DNA from: a virus | Virus record (IMG/VR): IMGVR_UViG_3300021957_005116 | Span: 1-23,565 of that record | DNA length: 23,565 nt | Reading direction: 5' to 3' (one strand) | Shown: in pieces, positions 14,615-22,119 of the stretch | Position numbering within the stretch: the stretch's first letter is position 1 | Layout of the letters: each line of letters opens with the position of its first letter | The notes under the pieces: model-generated | What the model was told of the DNA's origin: nothing | The model's database searches: none | Seen by the model: only the letters and a program-made list of their open reading frames with translations | Made by a program: the position numbers and the translations under genes

Positions 14615-14843
14615 AGTATATATAACGAAACAAGAAATGTATGATGGTATTGAGAAAGAAGCTAAAAAATTAAAATCAGGAGCTAATGGTCCTATACTAA
14701 CTATATTGTTATGGATATGGATTATGTGGGCACTAATATTCTTAGTAATTCCTGCTTTTATATCCTTAGTATTAGTAGTGGTAGTATATGCACCATTCTA
14801 TCTTGTAGATCAAAAAATTATTAAAAGGAGATATAATGGCTAA
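14607..14843 (+). CDS. Small membrane protein, 78 aa, two hydrophobic segments
   Basis: The start is GTG 14607, overlapping the glycosyltransferase; ATG 14637 is an alternative. After a charged N-terminal third the protein has a long hydrophobic run from about residue 29 to 68 (GPILTILLWIWIMWALIFLV, then a Pro-containing turn and SLVLVVVVYAPFYLV), enough for two membrane helices, and a basic tail (KIIKRRYNG) that would stay in the cytoplasm. A membrane anchor for the neighbouring glycosyltransferases is plausible; a holin-like role cannot be excluded but nothing lysis-related is nearby. Confidence 0.65.
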   Translation: MDKVYITKQEMYDGIEKEAKKLKSGANGPILTILLWIWIMWALIFLVIPAFISLVLVVVVYAPFYLVDQKIIKRRYNG

Positions 14844-15597
14844 GCTAAATAAAGCATGGGTGCAAGCATCCCTAGAAATGTCACAAGTAGATAAAGACAA
14901 ACTTGATTGGTGGCATAAAAAAATTTCAGGGGCATCATCTAATAGATTAAGAGGTTTTATTAATAATTTATGTGGAGCTGATAATGTAAATTATCTTGAA
15001 ATAGGTGTTTACAAAGGTTCTACAATAATTGCAGCAGTAACTAATAATCCTAAAACAAAAGCTTGGGGTATAGAAAATTCTAGCTATGACTTTAGACAAA
15101 CTTTTCCTGATCAAATACCAGAAGGATCTTCTTGCTGGCCTTCTATGATACGTGATTTAAATGAAAATCTAAAAAAATGGAGCACTCATTTAAATTATGT
15201 ACCTGATGCCATTACTATTATAGAAGATTCTTTTCAAAATGTAGATTATAGTAAACTTCCAACATTTAATATATGTTATTTAGACATAGAAAAATTAAAT
15301 CCTGTTATATATGACGAGTTTTTTACCTTAGTATATCCAAAGCTTGATAAAGATTGTGTTTTAATAGTATCAGGAGTTACAAATCCTGTATTTATGGAAG
15401 AATTAAATAAAGCTCTACTTAGACATGATGATAGTTTTACAGTAGATTATGAGTTTTTAAAAGTAAGTGGAGCAGGTTCGGATAGCAGAAATTATTGGAA
15501 TGGAATTAGAGTACTAGGATTAAAAAGAAAAGTTAAAGCAGTAGTTAAATCAATAGTAACTAAAAAACCAACACCTAAACCTAGTAAAGAGGCTTAA
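14836..15597 (+). CDS. Class I SAM-dependent methyltransferase
   Basis: The 253-aa protein has motif I as YLEIGVYKGSTIIAAV (53-68), the 'lEIGvy.G.S' form of Methyltransf_24-type enzymes, preceded by a helical N-terminal region. ICYLDIEKLNPVIYDEFF resembles the strand-4 and downstream region ('D..H....~~~d') but the usual Asp-His is replaced by Asp-Ile, so metal binding is doubtful. The C-terminal 30 residues are Lys/Pro/Thr-rich and probably flexible. AAAAGGAG precedes ATG 14836. It probably O-methylates a sugar. It sits between a membrane protein gene and glycosyltransferases with no gaps. Confidence 0.75.
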   Translation: MAKLNKAWVQASLEMSQVDKDKLDWWHKKISGASSNRLRGFINNLCGADNVNYLEIGVYKGSTIIAAVTNNPKTKAWGIENSSYDFRQTFPDQIPEGSSCWPSMIRDLNENLKKWSTHLNYVPDAITIIEDSFQNVDYSKLPTFNICYLDIEKLNPVIYDEFFTLVYPKLDKDCVLIVSGVTNPVFMEELNKALLRHDDSFTVDYEFLKVSGAGSDSRNYWNGIRVLGLKRKVKAVVKSIVTKKPTPKPSKEA

Positions 15598-16428
15598 ATG
15601 AAAAAGAAATCAGCAATAAGTTTAATAAGTTATGATGCAGCTTATTTACCTGAAAGTATTTCTAGATATTATAATTATGTAGATGAAATTATATTAGGAT
15701 TGGATAAGAACAGAAAAACTTGGAGTGGTAATAGTTTTTCTTTTGATGAAAAACAATTATGGGCAGATTTAAGTGCTATTGATGGAGATTCTAAAATTTC
15801 TATTATAGAAGAAGATTTTGTAAAAAGTAGTGTCGCTATTGAAAATGACAACTATGAAAGAAATTTTCTTAAATCACAATGCACTACTGATTGGATTTTT
15901 AGTTTTGATGCTGATGAGTGGTTAATTAATTCAAAATACTTTTTTTATGAGTATTGCCCTATTGTAGAGCGTTATTATAATAAAGTAGATATTTGTATGA
16001 CTTGGGCAACTCCTTATAAGTCCATTGATGATACAACTTTAGTTATTGTAAATGAAGATGGTAGTCCATTTTTTGGAGAAAATCAAGGAGTAGTTACCTC
16101 TAAAGACAGCACCTTTACATATGCTAGATGGACAGATAAAAGTGCAGCAGGAGCAAATAGAGTTACTTCTCCTCTTATTGCATTACATTGGAGTCTTTGT
16201 AGAGAAAGAGCAGACTTACATCAAAAAATTAATAATATAGGACATTCAGATATAGTAGAAAACGATCCTTTTTATCAAATATGGGAGCAAGTAACTATGG
16301 ATAACTATCATGAGTTACACAATTTTAAAACTTCAGGATTAGGTCAAGCACAATGGCCCCGTTTAAGAGCAATCCCTGCTAGTGAAGTAGAAGATTTTTA
16401 TAAACAAAACGAAGGACAGGCTTACTAA
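15598..16428 (+). CDS. GT2-like glycosyltransferase (GT-A fold)
   Basis: The start follows the methyltransferase stop directly. The 276-aa protein begins SAISLISYDAAYLPESISRY, resembling the first strand and helix of WcaA/KdtX-type GT2 enzymes ('MIvkNEa..l..~l..~'). The metal-binding DxD is in WIFSFDADEWLI (99-110), a very common form in this family. LHWSLCRERADLHQKINNIG near the C-terminus is the typical substrate-loop His-containing segment. No membrane segment is seen. It is likely to add one residue of the phage-modified glycan. Donor unknown. Confidence 0.82.
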   Translation: MKKKSAISLISYDAAYLPESISRYYNYVDEIILGLDKNRKTWSGNSFSFDEKQLWADLSAIDGDSKISIIEEDFVKSSVAIENDNYERNFLKSQCTTDWIFSFDADEWLINSKYFFYEYCPIVERYYNKVDICMTWATPYKSIDDTTLVIVNEDGSPFFGENQGVVTSKDSTFTYARWTDKSAAGANRVTSPLIALHWSLCRERADLHQKINNIGHSDIVENDPFYQIWEQVTMDNYHELHNFKTSGLGQAQWPRLRAIPASEVEDFYKQNEGQAY

Positions 16429-16429
16429 T

Positions 16430-17593
16430 ATGATTATAGATTTTATAGGAAAATTTTATGACAACCATTCTCTATCTATTATTAATAGAAATTTAGCAAT
16501 TAAATTAGCAGAATTACATCCTGATTGGGAAATCTCTATAACACCTTTAGACTCTTATGATCCTGAGTATAGAGTTGAAAAAAATATAGTTAAACAATTA
16601 AAAGTATTAGAACAGGCAGAAACAGGTGAGCCAGATATTCAATTAAGACATTCATATCCGCCTATATGGCAGTGGCCTGCAAGCGATAAAACTAAAGTTG
16701 TGTTTATTCAACCTTGGGAATATACTAAAGCACCTTTTGAATGGCAATATAAGTTTGAAACCTTTGCAGATGCATTAATTGTTCCTAGTAAATATGTAGC
16801 TAACGTATTTAAAGGCGCAGGACTTAACCCTGAAAATTTATATGTAGTACCTAATGGTTATGACGATCAATTATTTAATATATCAGAAGATAACTTAGAA
16901 AGTAATTATATAGATAGTAGTAGATTTAATTTTGTATATGTAGGCAATGCTCAATGGAGAAAAGGTTTAGATATACTTATGAACTCTTGGAAAGATTCTT
17001 TTAAAAAATTTGATAAAGCTACATTAATTATAAAAGATAATCCTAAAATTTATGGACAAAGTAATATACTAGATGAAATTATAAAAATGCAAGTCAAAAC
17101 AGGATGTTCAGAAATTGTATATATAAATGATGATCTATCAGATAAAGAAATGGCATCAATATTTAAAAGTTCAGATATTGTAGTGCACCCTTACAGAGCA
17201 GAAGGGTTTGGTATGCATATACAAGAAGCAATGGCTTGTGGATGTATTCCACTAGTATCTGAACTTGGTCCTACAGATGATTTTGTAAACGCTGATAATG
17301 GTTTTAAGATACCAGTAACTAAAAAATCTGTAAATATAACAGATTTAAATGTATTTGCTATGAAACCAGGAGATGCTATGACAGGAATGAGCACCCATAC
17401 TTTTTATAATGAACCTAATTCTGATGCATTAACAAACGGTATTAAGATGATATATCATTCTCATAATAAAGCAGAAGAGATTTATTCTAAAAAAGATAAT
17501 ATGAATATGGTAAATACTTGGGATAAGATAGCAGAAGACTATATATCTGTATTTGAAGAAGTTAGTGCTAGACAAAATATTGTTAGATATTGA
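16430..17593 (+). CDS. GT4-family glycosyltransferase (GT-B fold)
   Basis: The 387-aa protein has the two-domain GT-B layout: an N-terminal Rossmann domain without the usual 'GG' loop, a linker with VPSKYVANVFKGAGL and VPNGYDDQLFN, and a C-terminal domain starting FNFVYVGNAQWRKGLDILM. The donor-binding EX7E motif is complete in AEGFGMHIQEAMACGCIPLV. It resembles retaining mannosyl- or glucosyltransferases and needs no metal. The gene is the last of the island before the palindrome and the Fe-S module. The stop at 17591-17593 is followed by a real intergenic gap. Confidence 0.86.
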   Translation: MIIDFIGKFYDNHSLSIINRNLAIKLAELHPDWEISITPLDSYDPEYRVEKNIVKQLKVLEQAETGEPDIQLRHSYPPIWQWPASDKTKVVFIQPWEYTKAPFEWQYKFETFADALIVPSKYVANVFKGAGLNPENLYVVPNGYDDQLFNISEDNLESNYIDSSRFNFVYVGNAQWRKGLDILMNSWKDSFKKFDKATLIIKDNPKIYGQSNILDEIIKMQVKTGCSEIVYINDDLSDKEMASIFKSSDIVVHPYRAEGFGMHIQEAMACGCIPLVSELGPTDDFVNADNGFKIPVTKKSVNITDLNVFAMKPGDAMTGMSTHTFYNEPNSDALTNGIKMIYHSHNKAEEIYSKKDNMNMVNTWDKIAEDYISVFEEVSARQNIVRY

Positions 17594-17620
17594 CTTTTTA
17601 ATAATTTGTAATACTATAGT
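17590..17620 (+). promoter_or_regulatory. Possible promoter for the Fe-S/oxygenase module
   Basis: TTGACT (17590-17595) is a good -35 box. The best -10 candidate, TATAGT (17615-17620), is at a long 19-base spacing and lies inside a perfect palindrome. The gap between 17593 and 17638 is among the few non-coding stretches, which supports a control region, but the spacing makes strength uncertain. Confidence 0.4.
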
Positions 17621-17627
17621 ATTACAA
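17606..17627. repeat. Perfect 22-bp palindrome, candidate operator
   Basis: The half-site TTGTAATACTA is followed at once by its exact reverse complement, with no mismatch and no spacer. It overlaps the candidate -10 box and the start of the AAGGAG ribosome site of the Fe-S carrier gene. A dimeric repressor bound here could block transcription; as RNA it could also fold over the ribosome site. I do not match it to a known Fur, IscR or FNR consensus. Confidence 0.75.
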
Positions 17628-17637
17628 GGAGAATAAA

Positions 17638-18111
17638 ATGGACGAATTAGACGAATTTTTTGCAAATCTAGAGGTAGAAGCAATAAATAGTAAATCATTA
17701 GAAATACCTAGTTTAGATAAAAAAATTATTGATGATTTTCATGGTAATGTTCCAATTTTTAATGAGGAAGTTAGCGGGCAATTACCTACTATTACTCCTA
17801 AAGCTCAGATATACATTACAGATGTGTTAGAACAAGGACAATATTTTAGATTTGCAGTAGATGGTGGAGGTTGTTCTGGTTTTAACTATGCTTTTGATGT
17901 AGAGACACATCCTAAAAAAGATGATATACAATTTTCAGAAAGTCCTCCATCTATTATTGATTCTGTTAGTATAAAATATTTATATGGAAGTATTATAGAT
18001 TTAGACACATCAGGTCTAAGTAAACAGCTAAAAGTAGATAATCCAGGAGCTAAAGCTAGTTGTGGTTGCGGAACAAGTTTTGCATTTGATGACTCTATGT
18101 TACTATCATGA
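17638..18111 (+). CDS. IscA/HesB-family (A-type) iron-sulfur cluster carrier
   Basis: Residues 52-151 form an A-type carrier domain, with the three conserved cysteines: GGGCSGFNYAF (Cys79) and ASCGCGTSF (Cys142 and Cys144). These bind an Fe-S cluster or iron and pass it to acceptor proteins; homologues are known in marine phages. The 157 aa include about 50 extra acidic N-terminal residues (MDELDEFFANLEVEAINS onward), absent from typical 110-aa IscA and possibly partner-binding. AAGGAG precedes the ATG and overlaps a 22-bp palindrome, suggesting separate control. Its stop overlaps an iron-dependent oxygenase gene (ATGA), so it probably supports iron enzymes during infection. Confidence 0.88.
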   Translation: MDELDEFFANLEVEAINSKSLEIPSLDKKIIDDFHGNVPIFNEEVSGQLPTITPKAQIYITDVLEQGQYFRFAVDGGGCSGFNYAFDVETHPKKDDIQFSESPPSIIDSVSIKYLYGSIIDLDTSGLSKQLKVDNPGAKASCGCGTSFAFDDSMLLS

Positions 18112-18740
18112 TTTATAAAGAAATTGTAAATGAAAGTGGTCTTCCTTGGTTAGATCTTGATATAGAAGTTCCACATCAAGAAATGCTACAAGAAGCTATA
18201 ACACTAAAAGATGAATTTGTAAAACACAGAGATGAAGATAATGGATCAGGGTATAGTCATAAAGGTTGGAGAAGCCTTTGTATACATGGTATAGATGCTT
18301 ATAAAACTAATCATTATGAGCAATATGGTTATACATCAAATGATGAAGCTCCTTACGTATGGACAGATATATGTTCTAGATGCCCTGTGACTAAAGAATT
18401 TTTTCAAGACTATTTTCCTTATGATACTTATTATAGAGTTAGGTACATGTTACTAGAACCGCAAGGCTATATAACTCCACATACAGATACTGATGTGCAT
18501 AAATTATCTCCAGTTAACTTAGCACTTAATAACCCTGAAGGTTGTAATTTTAAAATGAAAGGTCATAAAGGTTTTTTACCTTTTTCTGCGGGAAAAGCAT
18601 TATTACTAGATGTAGGTAATACACACGCAGTATATAATAATAGTGATGAAGATAGATACCATATAATAATACATGGTAAAGTAAATAAACAATTTAAACA
18701 GTTAGTAGAATATAGTTATGCGAAAAATGGGTCTCAATAA
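18108..18740 (+). CDS. Aspartyl/asparaginyl beta-hydroxylase-like Fe(II)/2-oxoglutarate oxygenase
   Basis: The iron triad is visible: PHTDTD (His125/Asp127) and NTHAVYNNSDEDRYHIIIHG (His173), with Arg183 positioned for 2-oxoglutarate. The 'YITPHTD' and 'GNTHAVYNNSDEDRYHIIIH' patterns are those of the Asp_Arg_Hydrox (aspartyl/asparaginyl hydroxylase) family. At 210 aa it is a compact, cytoplasmic member with no membrane anchor. Start and Fe-S carrier stop overlap (ATGA). The substrate could be a protein side chain or a small molecule. Confidence 0.85.
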   Translation: MIYKEIVNESGLPWLDLDIEVPHQEMLQEAITLKDEFVKHRDEDNGSGYSHKGWRSLCIHGIDAYKTNHYEQYGYTSNDEAPYVWTDICSRCPVTKEFFQDYFPYDTYYRVRYMLLEPQGYITPHTDTDVHKLSPVNLALNNPEGCNFKMKGHKGFLPFSAGKALLLDVGNTHAVYNNSDEDRYHIIIHGKVNKQFKQLVEYSYAKNGSQ

Positions 18741-20091
18741 AAATTATGTAGTAGCTATATTTGATGACCCAAACTTTTCATCTAAAAATATGACTATACA
18801 AGAAAAACGAGCAGAAATTACAGGATTCTTTACTAGATTTAAATATTTTGGTCCTATTATATATGGTAATTCAATTAATGAAGTATTAGATAAAGCACTT
18901 GAGCATAATGTTGAGTTTTGTGTAGCACAGTCTGTAGGACATATAATAAAAGAAGGAAGTTTCTTTAGACTGCTTGAAAAATGGATGGAAAAAAAGAATT
19001 TTTTTGTTACTGGGCATATTATGGACAAAGAAATTCCTAATAGTAATTGGGCAGAAGGAAATGGATATTATGGTCTACACAAACAGTGTATATTAGTTAA
19101 TTTAGATTACTATAAAAAATTTAATAAACCTGTATGGGGAGATGCTAAACATAAACTAGATAAACCAGAACACCTAGCCGCAGCAAATAGACATGCTAAA
19201 GATATTCATGATGATTATACTCCACTATCTTTAAGACCTGCAGAAGAAACAAAAGTATGTACTCCTTTAGTGAGTGGTTGGAATTTTATAAATACTAGTT
19301 TAGAAAATGGACTTACTGTATATAATTTTCATCCTAAAGTTCGAGACGCAAAACAATTTGTTTATCCTACAAGCAGTATAGAAGACTTACAAAACCAATT
19401 ATCTTGGATTAATAACATTGTAAATTACGCACCCCAATGTGTATTTTTATGGAATACAGAAACTTACTTAGATCTTAAATATTGTAAATTAGATAAGCCT
19501 ATTAAAAATTTATATACTCTAGCAGCAAGTTTTAAACCTCATATGATATTAAACACTTTTGGTTTTGAAGAGGATACTATAGTAAATTTTTATGATTATA
19601 GTAAACCTGCATTAGCGTATAAAAATATGATGTTTAAGTATTGGGATGGAGAAGACTATCCTTCTTTTATAAATTGGGCAAGAAAACAATACTCGTTTAA
19701 CGAAACACACGGCACTATGACAGAAAATGAAACAGATCAGAGTCTATGGCAACGTGAAATTAATTGGTGGGGAAGTGAAGCAAATATTAAAGAACATTGG
19801 TATAGATATAAAAAGTTAAAACATACATTTACTCATGTAGATATTTGTAAAGATCCTACACCTATAACTAATAGAATAGTAGCAGATACCAGTAGTTTAA
19901 TTTGGTGGAGTAATGCATTTCATACTGTAAACGCACACTATCTTCAAGGATTACAAGGTGTTACAAACAGTTATAATACATGGATTAATCAAATTAAAAT
20001 AAATAATCCTGACATATGGATTTTAGGTAAAGATTTTATGGATAAACCTATTGAAGGGAATCAGATTAAAGATTATGTTGTTAAAAACTAA
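18718..20091 (+). CDS. Large uncharacterised protein, 457 aa
   Basis: The frame starts inside the oxygenase gene; ATG 18727 is a possible start (both lack a clear ribosome site). The protein is soluble, without signal peptide. The first 160 residues alternate strands and helices (NYVVAIFDDPNFSSKN; FFVTGHIMDKEIPNSNWAEG; YYGLHKQCILVNLDYYKKFN), with a look of nucleotide-sugar-binding GT-A-like proteins, but no DxD is evident. The second half has many Trp and Tyr residues (INWWGSEANIKEHWYRYK; SSLIWWSNAFHTVNAHYLQG). I recognise no family with confidence. It lies between two 2-oxoglutarate oxygenases, suggesting it is their partner or substrate. Confidence 0.7.
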   Translation: MRKMGLNKNYVVAIFDDPNFSSKNMTIQEKRAEITGFFTRFKYFGPIIYGNSINEVLDKALEHNVEFCVAQSVGHIIKEGSFFRLLEKWMEKKNFFVTGHIMDKEIPNSNWAEGNGYYGLHKQCILVNLDYYKKFNKPVWGDAKHKLDKPEHLAAANRHAKDIHDDYTPLSLRPAEETKVCTPLVSGWNFINTSLENGLTVYNFHPKVRDAKQFVYPTSSIEDLQNQLSWINNIVNYAPQCVFLWNTETYLDLKYCKLDKPIKNLYTLAASFKPHMILNTFGFEEDTIVNFYDYSKPALAYKNMMFKYWDGEDYPSFINWARKQYSFNETHGTMTENETDQSLWQREINWWGSEANIKEHWYRYKKLKHTFTHVDICKDPTPITNRIVADTSSLIWWSNAFHTVNAHYLQGLQGVTNSYNTWINQIKINNPDIWILGKDFMDKPIEGNQIKDYVVKN

Positions 20092-20671
20092 AACAAGATT
20101 AAAATTTGATAATAACTGGGTTAAACAGTTAAAATTTGTAGAACATACAGACCAAGATTTAGCGGGTCATGTAGACGCTATTTCTATTAAAAGTGAATCA
20201 GGTAGTGTATTTGATTTTTATAGATCTAATCCTTTAGAGAACCCTGATGATTTTAAATATACTGCGCTATATAACAAAATACCAGAAGTTAAAAAATTAG
20301 TAGATCATTTTCAATTACAAACTACTAGAGTGAGAATACACAGACAACTTCCAGGTCAAGAAATTCCTTTACATACTGATGGTAATAATACCGCAGTAAA
20401 AGATAAAAATGATTATATGATTAGAAGTATTACCGCGCTCACTGCAAGTAAAGATTTTATATATAAATTTATAGATACAGAAAATAAACGTAGAGTTCAA
20501 TGTCTAGAACAAGGGGAAACAATATTTTTTGACCCTGACTTAGTAGCACATGGAATGTCAAATGAGTCAAAAACAGAAACTAGATATGCTTTAGTGCAGA
20601 TATTTAAGTTATACCCAGTTACAGCTTGGGCAAGAGATTTTATAAACACTGAAAAAGTAGTAACAATATGA
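20075..20671 (+). CDS. Fe(II)/2-oxoglutarate-dependent oxygenase
   Basis: The 198-aa protein carries an intact iron site: RVRIHRQLPGQEIPLHTDGN (His100/Asp102), His159 in DPDLVAHGMSN and Arg170 in ETRYALVQIF for 2-oxoglutarate. The strand order fits a prolyl/aspartyl hydroxylase-like double-stranded beta-helix, but the precise subfamily is not clear. I chose ATG 20075; the longer frame begins with TTG 20051 inside the previous gene. It ends overlapping the PC4-like gene (ATGA). It is the fourth oxygenase-fold gene in the window. Confidence 0.8.
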   Translation: MLLKTKTRLKFDNNWVKQLKFVEHTDQDLAGHVDAISIKSESGSVFDFYRSNPLENPDDFKYTALYNKIPEVKKLVDHFQLQTTRVRIHRQLPGQEIPLHTDGNNTAVKDKNDYMIRSITALTASKDFIYKFIDTENKRRVQCLEQGETIFFDPDLVAHGMSNESKTETRYALVQIFKLYPVTAWARDFINTEKVVTI

Positions 20672-20955
20672 ATATAGACTTTGGTACAGCATTTCATAAA
20701 CCAAATGGTAATGCAGTAAAAGTGACTATCAATGAATTTAGAGATAAATTATATTTACATATAAGAGATTACACAATGGATGGAGACACAGGACAGTGGT
20801 TTCCTACTAAAACAGGATTTTCTATTCCGGCAGATGAAGTTAGTTCTTTAATACCTTTACTAAATGACGCAGCAGAAGCTGTTGCTCAGAGATATATATG
20901 GAATAATCAATTGGAATTAGAATTTGAAGAATTGGAGAATGAATATGAGTATTAA
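20668..20955 (+). CDS. PC4-like single-stranded DNA-binding protein
   Basis: Residues 16-66 follow the PC4/Sub1 fold: VKVTINEFRDKLYLHIRDYT, a loop with DGDTGQWFPTKTGFSIPADE, then a helix (SLIPLLNDAAEAV). The family's 'v.i.eF.gk.~v.iReyy...g...PtkkGisl' pattern matches well. Small PC4-like proteins in phages bind ssDNA and may act in replication, recombination or transcription. The C-terminus is very acidic (LELEFEELENEYEY), as in many phage ssDNA-binding proteins. The stop overlaps the HTH gene, so the two are coupled. Confidence 0.75.
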   Translation: MNIDFGTAFHKPNGNAVKVTINEFRDKLYLHIRDYTMDGDTGQWFPTKTGFSIPADEVSSLIPLLNDAAEAVAQRYIWNNQLELEFEELENEYEY

Positions 20956-21253
20956 AGCTTGGAATGATGAGCAAGAAGTTGAATTAACTAGACTTTATTT
21001 AGAAGAAGAAATTAAAGATGTACATGAACTAGCTGCTATATTTGAAAAGGGTTATAGAAGCGTGATAAGTAAATTAGTACAGCTTAAGATATATGAAAAA
21101 CCTGAACTTGAAGAAGAAGATAAGTCATTAACTGTAAAAGTTATGCTGAGAGAACTTGAAGAAATACTAGGAGTAGAAGTAATTGGAACTAATTTAAATA
21201 AAAAAGAAAATTTAAGTAAGTTGTTAGAAGCTATCAAAAAGAAGATTGGCTAA
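20945..21253 (+). CDS. Small helix-turn-helix protein, 102 aa
   Basis: I chose ATG 20945, with GGAG seven bases upstream; a longer frame starts at 20924 inside the PC4-like gene. The first 50 residues (WNDEQEVELTRLYLEE, DVHELAAIFEKGYRSVISKL) match a homeodomain-like helix-turn-helix of the kind found in many T4-like marine phages, with the 'RSVisKLvqLkiYekP' recognition-helix end. The rest is acidic and helical. A DNA-binding regulatory role is likely; the target is unknown. Confidence 0.72.
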   Translation: MSIKAWNDEQEVELTRLYLEEEIKDVHELAAIFEKGYRSVISKLVQLKIYEKPELEEEDKSLTVKVMLRELEEILGVEVIGTNLNKKENLSKLLEAIKKKIG

Positions 21254-21798
21254 TGGGAACACTTAAACCAGGTGTACCATTATCCTATGAACGAGTAGGT
21301 GGTGTAGTGTATGGTAGATACCACGGAACAACGGATAGATTTAAAATTGGAGAAGAAATGAGACCAATATCACCAAATGATATAAAACCAGAGCCACATA
21401 GAGTTGGTTGGGATTCTGCTGCTAGACCTGCTCATAACCAATATACACAAGAAGAAATAGAAGATTTAGGTTTTAAAGTGGTTATGGAACGTCAAGAAGA
21501 TGGTTCTATAAATATTGGACCTAAAACAAATGTGTATAAGTTTAATGAAGATAAACTGATAGAAGAGTTTACAGACTATATTGATAGCACTTATGCATCA
21601 CACTATAATACCAACAAAATTCAATCTATGGAAAATATTATAGACAAAGGTCATGGCACTGGATTCTGTATGGGCAATGTTGATAAATATGCAAGTAGAT
21701 ATTTAAATAAAGGTACTAGAGATGATGCTCGTAAAGATTTAATGAAGGTGTTACATTATACACTTCTTCAATTACATATACATGATAATAACTTATAA
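21253..21798 (+). CDS. DUF3310-like phage protein, 181 aa
   Basis: The C-terminal 65 residues (117-177) read HYNTNKIQSMENIID, FCMGNVDKYASRYLNKGTRD and DARKDLMKVLHYTLLQLH, which fits the phage DUF3310 family ('GNaiKYi.R...K.....DL.KA..Yl'). The N-terminal 110 residues look like a separate SH3-like or unknown basic domain (SYERVGGVVYGRYHG), not recognised. DUF3310 proteins are common in phages and of unknown function, sometimes labelled nucleotide kinase without proof. Start overlaps the HTH stop by one base. Confidence 0.72.
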   Translation: MGTLKPGVPLSYERVGGVVYGRYHGTTDRFKIGEEMRPISPNDIKPEPHRVGWDSAARPAHNQYTQEEIEDLGFKVVMERQEDGSINIGPKTNVYKFNEDKLIEEFTDYIDSTYASHYNTNKIQSMENIIDKGHGTGFCMGNVDKYASRYLNKGTRDDARKDLMKVLHYTLLQLHIHDNNL

Positions 21799-21807
21799 GG
21801 ACTACTC

Positions 21808-22119
21808 ATGAAATATATCGTAGATATTGATGGCACTATCTGTCGTGCACATCAATTACCCAGTGGTAAATGGGATTATCAAAATCACACACCTATTGAT
21901 GGAAGAATTACTAGAATAAATAAACTATATGAAGAGGGTCACACTATTAAATATATGACTGCAAGAGGGGCAGTTAGTGGTGTTGATTACTATGAAATGA
22001 CTAAAAATCAATTAGATAGTTGGGGTTGTAAATATCATGAACTGTCAGTTGGTAAAAAAGAACACTACGATATTTGGGTAGATGATAAAGCTCATAATTC
22101 GGAAGTATTCTTTAAATGA
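21808..22119 (+). CDS. HAD-superfamily phosphatase-like protein, 103 aa
   Basis: Motif I is IVDIDGTIC (Asp6/Asp8), motif II YMTARG (Thr51), with Lys83/Lys84 and the acidic motif IV DIWVDDKAHN (Asp92/Asp93). This is the cap-less HAD form of about 100 aa often found in capsule and nucleotide-sugar clusters and in phages. It should hydrolyse a phosphomonoester such as a sugar phosphate or nucleotide. AAGGA precedes the ATG. The stop overlaps the methyltransferase start by four bases. Confidence 0.85.
   Translation: MKYIVDIDGTICRAHQLPSGKWDYQNHTPIDGRITRINKLYEEGHTIKYMTARGAVSGVDYYEMTKNQLDSWGCKYHELSVGKKEHYDIWVDDKAHNSEVFFK

Noticed and set aside
14607-14843. Holin call for the 78-aa membrane protein
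   Set aside because: No endolysin or spanin genes are nearby, and its place among glycan genes fits a membrane anchor better.
17191-17394. Minus-strand open frames opposite the glycosyltransferase and other island genes
   Set aside because: They lie fully within plus-strand genes that have clear family motifs, lack ribosome sites, and have low-complexity composition.
17609-17619. TAATACTATAG resembles a T7-type promoter
   Set aside because: It lacks the central part of the T7 consensus and is fully explained by the palindrome; no T7-like polymerase gene is seen here.
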